Translations under genes and position numbers: made by a program
NCBI RefSeq assembly: GCF_032118995.1
Contig: NC_092663.1
Span: 1,488,001 to 1,552,000, forward strand
Source of the DNA: Asterias amurensis
Lineage: Eukaryota; Echinodermata; Asteroidea; Forcipulatida; Asteriidae
DNA: 64,000 nt
Direction of reading: 5' to 3'
The notes under the pieces: model-generated
What the model was told of the DNA's origin: nothing
Seen by the model: the letters and a program-made list of their open reading frames with translations, nothing else
Database searches by the model: none
Part shown: positions 56,143 to 64,000 of the stretch, one piece after another
How positions within the stretch are numbered: the stretch's first letter is position 1
How the letters are laid out: each line of letters opens with the position of its first letter

Positions 56143-58405
56143 GACATTTTATTGATGGAGTGGAGTGGAGTGGAGTTGTAAGAAGTTCCTGGTGGAATTT
56201 GTTTCCTCAAAATAACATCATACTGGGATCTATTTTACATCTTAGTAAAACAATATTAGGCATTTTTACCTCAACTTGTGGTGTCAGAACCCTACAACAA
56301 CCAAAGAAAGTCACAGAGTAACTCAACACAGTTTCCCTTCCAGAAACCCCTGAGTTTACACATCACCTCAAAAACATAACACGTTGGTACAAAATTGGAG
56401 AAGTTAGACAGTAGCATTATATGAAAAAGCACCAAAAAAGAGACACAATAAGAATATTTTGGCATTGTTATAGAAATTGAGCGATTATACAGACATGGTT
56501 TCTAGAACTAGCTTGAGTTTTCAACTACTTTCATATTGAGAAAAAATTAATGAACAGGTGTGATTATATATCTGGAGGAAGGCTTACCGAATAATTTGAT
56601 GAAAAACCAGGACTTGCAACATCAACAAAATAAAATTGGGGGGAAAAAATACATCTATATATAAAATTGCCTCTGAAGAAGGTCTGGTTTGGATCAAAAG
56701 CTATGGCCATCTACACTACTCATTATATAGAAAATTGTTTATTTTTAAGATTTGACTGATGAATGGGATGTTGAAAATTACTTGAATTTGGGGCAAATAT
56801 TGAAAAAAATTATTTTTTTTTCTTCATCCTTGACATCTGCAGGGAAATAAATATTGCCTCACTAAAAAATCTACACGGGCGTGAAGGCGAAAAGTTTAAA
56901 ACTCTACCCAACCTTTTTACGCATTAAAAATCAACATGATCTCATCGCAATACACAGATGGTCTTTAATTACAAAGCTATCATTCCATCACATTAGTGAT
57001 TTATTGTTTGCTACTCTAACAAGATGAAAACAAGATTAAGCTGTCCGCTTTACTGTACACTTCTTAATCTCTATGACCATCAGATTAAGAGATTAACACC
57101 AGAATAAAAGATAGACAGAGTACTATGGAAAATCACTGCAAGTTTAGTTTCTACTGCGACCAAAGAAAGGGATGGGATATGTCTCGTTACCTGAAGACAG
57201 GAAAGTGAATAGTGGTTGTTTTGAACACAAAGTCTTTCATAATGCAGCAGGGGAACCAGTCTACTGATATTCAAATCTTTCAAATGGAGACATCAACATT
57301 TAGAAGCTATTTCAAAGAATTATTCAGAAAAGGATGAAATATCCTACAAGAGCCAAATCCACCCCCCCCCCCCCAACATCAAAACAAGCATTTGTTCTTA
57401 CACAGTATTTCGACATGACTAAGCTCACAGAAAATAATTGCTAAGCCACAGACAACAACTTTGCAATGATTTCAAATGCAATGACACAAAATTTCATAGG
57501 TCAAATAAAAGGTTGGAGGTCAACTAAAAGGTGGACTGGCTCAGGTAAGACATGCATCCCAAACTGGGGCCAAATTCTAAAATTTGATACAGATTACCAG
57601 CCACACACAGTGTTTAGATTTTGTACACAAGATAAGCTGGTAACCAATACAATATTTCAAACTGACTAATACTTTGAATGGAATCAGCCAAGGAAAGCAT
57701 TTCACCCAAGACCAGTTTCTTCAAGATACAGGGACGATAAAAGACTTCAGGATTTGAACATTTGAAATAAACGTAAAAAACATAAGATAATAGTTGAAAA
57801 CTCAAGCAGGTTCTAGCACGACACACCTCAAATGGTAAGGCATTTCACTTGAACACTGCAAGGGAGCTGGTGAACGAGAGGGGGACGAATTTGGGGTTGG
57901 ACTCATTAGTTTGGGGGGTGGGGGTTGAGGTGAAAGGTTAGTGTTAGGGTTAAAGGTCAGGGGAGACATTTGGAATGCGAAGGAAAATAAAAAGGAATAT
58001 CCGGGAGTAAGCAGACAGCAGAAAATTAACAACATCAAGACTTATTGAATGCAATACACAAACTGGAGCTGGGCTGGCAGAGTCAGCGTAGACTGGTCCC
58101 CTGTCTGTGGTCTTATAGGCCCAATGATTTCATTGAACACAATAATTCCATTGGATAAACATGCAAGCTTTCTATATCTGTGTTATGGTTGATCTGAGGT
58201 GATGTAGTGTCAGTTTGCACTTTCGATCATCTGCATGCAGCAGGTGCATTATGTTTGTACATGCATGTAATGTTGTTTTATTCACTATGTGTACATGTAT
58301 CCGTGATCTGACTGTGAATCTCCATGTGAAAATAGATGCAAGGTCAAAGGTACATCTGGCAGGATCCTGCCAGGTGCTCAAGGCAGGTATCTGGTCTTAC
58401 ATCGT

Positions 58406-58655
58406 GGCCCAATTTCATGGCTCTGCTTACCGCCGAATTCTGCGCTTACGATCACGATTCCCCGCTTACATGCAAGCACCTTATTTTTCTGCGTTGGCCT
58501 TGAAAGCATAGAATGCCTAGTAACGTGGAGTACGCATGCACAGAAGCCAAAATTCACCACTCACCCGTGAAATACGTTGCTGTAAGCACGGAATTCCCTG
58601 CTTCGGTAAGCGCCGATTCTGTGCTTACCGTAAGCAGAGCCATGAAATTGGGCCC
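58406..58655. mobile_element. Foldback MITE (GGCCCAATTTCATGGCTCTG family), full copy
   Basis: GGCCCAATTTCATGGCTCTGC at the left and GCAGAGCCATGAAATTGGGCC at the right form inverted ends, with TTACCG / CGGTAAGC repeats inside. Confidence 0.85.
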
Positions 58656-61064
58656 AGATGTTCAGGCTAGGATCAGTGATGAGCTACATACATGTAAGTG
58701 AGAAACTGTTTGGCTCTAGAGGGCGCTATATTGTGTTAACATTCAAAAACACTATCTGGTCATCCAGAGTCTACTAAAGTTCGCTATATCTACAAAAACT
58801 GGAACTCCGTTAGGAAATGCCTGTGCGTTTTTTGACATGTGCGTATTTGACTGACCAATTAACTTTCCCAGTAAAAAGTCGCTGGACAATTTCTCGGAAA
58901 GTTAAAACATGTTGCCCTAATCTAAAACACGTACAATTAAATATACTTTGTTTATAATCACATTTATAATTTAAAACAGACAAAAAAAGTTGTATTTATA
59001 CAAATATTACTCCTCTCAAGTTTCTATCTTTTCGAAAAAGAAAACAAACTTTTAAAGAGAAAAAAGGTAATTTTGAAATTATTTATAAATTAAACTAGTT
59101 TACTTTTTTTATGATAGATGTAATTAATGATTTGAATCCACACATATCTGCTGCACACATAAAAACTCAATTACTTGAAACATTGAGGCGAGTTTTCATT
59201 AAACCTGCTAAGCCACAATGCGTCATTAAGCTTTGCATTCGCAGGTTACCGGCTAAAGCTGTGCTTTTTTAGGACTGTCTGCCACTGGTCCCCAATAGAA
59301 ACTGTTCAGCACATTTTATAAGAATGCTTTGCCACTGAATGGATTTGGACACAGTTCAAAGTATTACAGAGATGTCCAAACAATCGCAGAGTTTGCATTT
59401 AATGAAAATGCAATGCAAGTTCCAGACATTGGTAAGGTTATTATTTTGACGAGTTGAAATTCACCTTAAAAATTTTTTTTAACAAAGTTTTTTTCTTCTT
59501 TTTTCCCTTGATTTAAGCATGGCAGTAACAACGGGATACTTTAAAACACTAGATGGCAGCACACTTACCAAGTAAGTTTAAATTGTTTATGTAGTTCTGA
59601 GCGTGCACACTTTACCGAGAACAATGGATTTCACCTGGTAAGTCTGCTGCCACCAAGAGTCCCAAAAATCTCCAATTATTTTGGAAATTTTATGTACTTG
59701 TTTGTATGTGGAAACAGATTTGAAAGCAGAAACAATTTAAGTGATGTTTGAAGCTTTGCTTGGTGTGGATGACAGGGAAGCTGTAAATAGTAAACCTGTA
59801 GGTAAAATCATGTGCGAAACCTCCTTTCGGAGAAATGTTGAGAAGAACTGTTGTGGTATCAACGATTCGAACAGTATACTCTGCTCGTCTTCAAGAGAAA
59901 CAATTTCTTGAGAGATGAAAATGAAGTATACAGCTCTTGACAATTTCATTTAGCTTTAACTAAGACTGATGCATCAATCTTTGTATCAAAAGAATTATTT
60001 TTCCAAAACTCCACATTTTATATCCCGTCATGATATTGCGAATCCTAACAAATTGTTGAATGGAAAACAAAATATATTGTGAACAAGCGGTCAACTTAAT
60101 GTTTGTTGTGCAGAAACTTTTCAAACGTTACTTGTGTCATTTTTGTTGCCCGAAATATTTGAACATTATCAGATATGCATACCTTTGTTTATAAGCTACA
60201 CGTTTTCACTTTCTAGTAGACCGTTTTACGTACAAAGAACACTTTTGGACACAACTGTTATTTATTTTTTTTACAAAAAACTTATTCCAATACATTTTGT
60301 TAGGTAATAATTTAGCGTTGAATTACACACCAAACGAGACTTCATTATTAATACATGCAGGGAGTTTTGTTGTTATATTTTTAGAGATGTTTTCAGACAT
60401 CCAAATTGTGTTATTATTATTATTATTTTTTTTTTTTTCCTACAGGAAGCTTCTATTTATCTTTTAATCTACTTGCCAAAATGTCACTAAGATTAGGCTC
60501 ACATTACTTACAAATTTCCCATATTTTATACAATTTCATTGAAATAATGTGAATTGCCATTACACCAAGTTAATGTATCTTACTTATAGAACCAGTTGTA
60601 CATTTTGCCGTCAGTAAATCTCTTATTTTTGTAGCCATTATAACTCATCTAGATTGTTTTTTTCTATGCCTGTCTTAACTACCAAGGTTAAGCCAGCGGC
60701 CATTTTGAAATGAGCAGTATGGCAAGATTCAGTCTGGTGACAATGATGTCATGTATAGATTCATTGAAATCCAGGTTGTGCAGTCTTGGAACGTGACCAA
60801 TGTTGTCTTGACTTGAGCAAGGTTGGCTTGAATTGAACAGTCTGGCGCTGTGATGTATAGTCCGATGTACATGTATGAATAAAACTGTATCACCCACAGT
60901 CAGGAAGCCAGACCAAATTCATTAAAAGCCTAATATAGTGCACCTTAACTTTACTACATTAGCAGTGAGTTTCAAATTTCATTAACACTAGGTTTTTGTC
61001 TACATTTTTTTCCTTACTTTTTTGTTATCTTTCTTTGTGATTTGGTTGCTGAAATCTACTTTCA

Positions 61065-63265
61065 TTAGCTTGCTGGTTCACCAGTGGCTGTAAATAAAAA
61101 CAGGAAAAAGAGGTTTTAATTTCCAGTCGCAAAGGATTATTTTTTTCTAATAAATACAGCTTAAATACAAATCTTAAGTATCAACATCAAAATATATAAA
61201 AAAGACTCGCAATTAATAATTCAGCATTCTCCTGAAGAAAGAGTAGTGCAATTTTAAAGTTTCCGGCTTAATATTGTATACAGAGCCGCCATAATGGATT
61301 TGGTCAAGACTGGTGCCTTTTCATTATGGCTATTCCTGCATTGGTTTATTTGAATGAGCAGTCTGGGCACCAGATTAATATTACAACCTACCAGTCATGG
61401 GCGTCTTGCTTGTGTTATTAGTAGATGTCTTTTGTCGTCCCCTTGCCTTCATTGCTGCAATGTCAGCATCGGTTAGCTTGGAATCAAGTTTAGCTGAAAA
61501 GAAAAAGACACAGAGCTTTAGGATCTATCCAAATTGACTGCTACGACTTTGGCTAAAGACAAGAGCATCTGTGCAAAAATAATAATAATAAGGCCACATA
61601 ACAAACAAATTGTTGATCATCCCTGCCCGACCATTCAAACCCCCCCCCACCCCATTTTGTTTTCCTTTTTTTTTTTCTTTTACTGCCCAGATTTTTCAGC
61701 TGATAATTTTTTTCAAAATGTACAGGTTTGAAAAGATATTTAGAGAAGGTTTTTATTCATGTAGGCAAAGCAAAAACAATTCTTCAAATATTTACTTGGG
61801 CTACAATGTGCTTAGTTGTTTGAAAAAGTTTACAGAAAATGTCATCTAGGAGTAACATTTGTTTGACAAAACTATTGAAAACATCAAAAACATAAAAACC
61901 CTCTGTTTTATAGGTATTGTGATGATTTCTCTATTTTTGTTTTCATATTTGGCATGTCAACAAAACTAAAAACTAAAAACTAAAAAAAAAAACTATAAAA
62001 TGGCCTAATAGTGGCTTCTTATTTATGTATAGCACTCGGTGATGATAAAAGTGCTTCAACATTCAGTATTTTCCTGCAAGGTATTCCGATTTGGCTTACA
62101 AGGTGCTGTGGCGCGATATGCTGCTGATCAAGAGAGTTGTGAGGAGTTGCTTTTTATAACACTTTACTTTGGCTGCAGATTTAGCAAATGTAATTTTCAC
62201 CAGTGAATGTCAAAGGTTCGTTATCATTTATGGAATGCCTAGCCTTGTTGTTATACCTCCAGGAAGCTTGGGTAGCCTCTTGGCCTTTCTTTCCATGTTC
62301 TCCACATCATTCTGGTTGGAGTTCAGGTTATTATAGCTGCTTGATCTGTACAGGAAACAAACATTATAAACCAAACTTCATAAATAAAGGATAGCTCAGT
62401 CTGTCAGTTGGTAGAGTGCTGCAGCCGACTGCTGCAGCCGTTTTCGCAAAACGCTATCTCGAGTTAGGACAAGTAAATGTAACTCATCCTTACTTAGGAT
62501 GGGTTCAATGCGTCCTAACGTCTATGGATAAGGAACTTTTAAAACTCGTCCCAAGTCCTAAGATTAGTCCTAAGTCCTAAGGAGTTTGGTGAAATCGAAG
62601 GCTGGTCAATTAATCATGGTAATCTGTAGTTCATTGGTTCAAGTCCCAATCAAATCTTCTTTGTTCAACTCCAAATTAAAATAAGAAGTTGTGAAAGTAA
62701 AACCATTATTATAAAGAGTGTCACAAAATGTCACAGAAAAAAACCATATACAAATCCGTTGTCACCCCCTTTTTTTAAAGACATTGTTTCAGGTTTCAAA
62801 AGTAACTGATGGTAACAGGGGAAGGTAAATTGTAATAATAAACTATGAAGAATCTGAATTTTAATGTGATTATCAACTCAGGTTTCAAAAATAAAGGTAC
62901 GGAGCGTTAGAGTTAAAAACACAGTTGATTTTGCAGCATAATATTTCATGCATTTAACAGAAACAACAAAAGAATCTGCATAGCAGGGTTTACAACAACA
63001 AAAATTACAAAAACAAAAACAGAACCAAAAAAATACCAACGTTGATAAGGGATCTGATTGCGCCCCCGTAGCCCCCTCTGATGCATCATGGGACACATTG
63101 GGTGATGATGCATGCTGGGATTGTCGTTGGTGGTGGGAGGAGTTGGGGTTGTCTTGTTTGGAGTTTGAATGCGAGCGGGCACGATGCTGAGAGTGATGTT
63201 TCCTTCGGACGGGTTTGTCACTGGCTGACGGCGACGGGGTACCAGCGGGAAAGTTGAACGCATTG
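61065..63265 (-). CDS. Unrecognised gene, last four exons (3' part)
   Basis: Minus-strand exons 63041-63265, 62257-62345, 61392-61493 and 61065-61087 (stop TAA at 61065-61067) join in one frame. The first begins in mid-gene (acceptor TTTATACAG), so the 5' part lies beyond the window or in exons I could not identify. The first exon is low-complexity and rich in Ser, His, Gln and Asn (SHSNSKQDNPNSSHHQRQSQ). The next carries SSSYNNLNSNQNDVENMERK and KAKRLPKLPG. The third has KLDSKLTDADIAAMKARGRQ, and the protein ends ATGEPAS. There is no domain I know and it looks disordered. The donor of the first exon, AAC/GTTGGT, is weak; the nearby GTATTT would lead to an early stop in the next exon. The other junctions are ordinary GT-AG. 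Confidence 0.6.
62025..62135 (-). repeat. SINE tail fragment (minus strand)
   Basis: AGTGGCTTCTTATTTATGTA, TTCAACATTCAGTATTTTCC and AAGGTGCTGTGGCGCGATATG are the reverse of the SINE tail and body at 32275-32430. Confidence 0.7.
62388..62665 (+). repeat. tRNA-like SINE head split by an AGGATTAATCC-type element
   Basis: GGATAGCTCAGT and CAGTTGGTAGAGTGCTGCAG (62388-62435) form an A box. The B-box part GGTTCAAGTCCCAATC follows only at 62636. Between them, about 62440-62605 is a copy of the AGTTAGGA/TCCTAA family with edges TTTTCGCAAAACGCT and TTTGGTGAAATCGAAGGC. Insertion into a SINE is the simplest reading. Confidence 0.65.
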
Positions 63266-63484
63266 CTGTATAAATACGGTTAGATACAATGTTTGACAAT
63301 ACATGCATCATGCAAACACAAATATATGAGACAATGGAGGCCATCTTGGTCATGTCCCCAGAGGTCAATGTGAGTTATACCACCATATGACTAGTACCAG
63401 ACTATATACGTTAGTGTCTCACAATAGGAAAATATCCTATTTATGTCTGTTTGCTTTGAGGTAATAGTCTCCCCAAACATAGCC

Positions 63485-63678
63485 TGGGCCCAATTTCACG
63501 AAGCTGTTAAGCAGAAAATACTGCTTAGCAAATTTCTATGCTAAGCAAAAAATGGGTGGGGTACCAGTCATAACAATGCAAACTTTATGGACTTTTCTCT
63601 GGTAACCAGTTTCTGCTGAACAGTATTTGTCTGTGCTTAGCAAGTTTTTGTGCTTACAGGCTTTATGAAATTGGTCCG
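63485..63678. mobile_element. Foldback MITE (GGGCCCAATTTCACGAAGCTG family)
   Basis: GGGCCCAATTTCACGAAGCTG at the left; GGCTTTATGAAATTGGTCC at the right. GCTTAGCAA repeats inside. Relative of 34612 and 58406. Confidence 0.8.
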
Positions 63679-64000
63679 AGATGTATTGGTCTAGAAATAA
63701 CCCTACCCAAACATAGCGGGAGGCAGGCTACAATCCCTGCCATATCTCAATGGGTCCTAGCCCATGTTCAATACTGGCTCTCATTGCACTGTCTGCACTA
63801 CAGCTGGGATTAACAACATTGAGCAAGGTAACAGGAGAGGGGATGTTTAATGTCACAAAACCATAGAGTTATATTTAAGACCTAGAGGGCATACTAGCCT
63901 ATATACACGCCCCAGCATGCGCGGAGGCGGCCATTTTCTAAGTTGAACAAACAGGCATTGCTTAGCGTGTGTTTTTGTGCGACCATTTTGTAAGTTGACA
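63679..64000. other. Interval to the end of the window
   Basis: No feature supported. It has two similar phrases, GCGGCCATTTTCTAAGTTGA (63927) and GACCATTTTGTAAGTTGAC (63981), about 54 bp apart, which may be a small tandem duplication. Confidence 0.4.

Larger units (their letters stand above)
52537..61064. other. Convergent interval: YBEY 3' UTR, intergenic, possible 3' UTR of the minus-strand gene
   Basis: About 8.5 kb, AT-rich, with no coding exon I can defend. It contains repeats listed separately: 52676-52740 (AGGATTAATC type), 53763, 55759, 56668 and 58406. A C-run sits at 57361-57374. Confidence 0.45.

Noticed and set aside
59519-59577. Possible first exon MAVTTGYFKTLDGSTLT followed by GTAAGT.
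   Set aside because: Too short and unsupported by any neighbouring exon or known protein; a stop also follows if it is not spliced.
1-64000. CRISPR arrays, operons, riboswitches, prophage or a bacterial-type defence system.
   Set aside because: The DNA is eukaryotic. Repeats here are transposon-derived or satellite-like, with no repeat-spacer structure, and genes are intron-split and individually spaced.

Overview
This window is nuclear DNA from a metazoan. It has split genes with GT-AG introns and one probable U12 AT-AC intron, AT-rich intergenic DNA, and dense short transposon families. The gene complement and the repeat families (tRNA-headed SINEs, TTAA-flanked foldback elements, a family opening GGGCCCAATTTCATAG) point to an echinoderm, most likely a sea star. 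The taxon is inference; no search could be run.

Layout. (1) 1-2608 and 19005-21612 are two nearly identical copies of one segment. Each carries a two-exon, 355-residue carbohydrate sulfotransferase of the CHST8-14/HNK-1 type. (2) 2609-19004 between them is gene-poor and filled with repeats: a 65-bp tandem array of hairpins, a 5'-truncated CR1-like LINE, short AGGTGTTCGG hairpins, a 5S rRNA-derived segment, and a 3,570-bp TIR element (11137-14706) whose empty site survives at 8464. (3) 23323-30406, plus strand, is a complete seven-exon STK16-type kinase with two homologous alternative last exons. (4) 34924-49005, minus strand, is a nine-exon TPR protein resembling the Rpl4 assembly chaperone Acl4, with an AT-AC intron. 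(5) 49809-52536, plus strand, is a complete four-exon YBEY endoribonuclease, head to head with the ACL4-like gene across about 800 bp. (6) 61065-63265, minus strand, holds the last four exons of a gene I do not recognise. The remainder is introns, possible UTRs and repeats.

The STK16 and ACL4-like genes converge tail to tail. The ACL4-like and YBEY genes diverge and both relate to ribosome production (cytosolic Rpl4 assembly; organellar/rRNA processing by family analogy), so a shared promoter is plausible. The reading frames were assembled by hand from splice signals and phase. Exon junctions in the four recognised genes are phase-consistent throughout and their lengths match the families (355, 296/303, 427 and 168 residues). 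No prokaryotic features, CRISPR arrays or operons are present.
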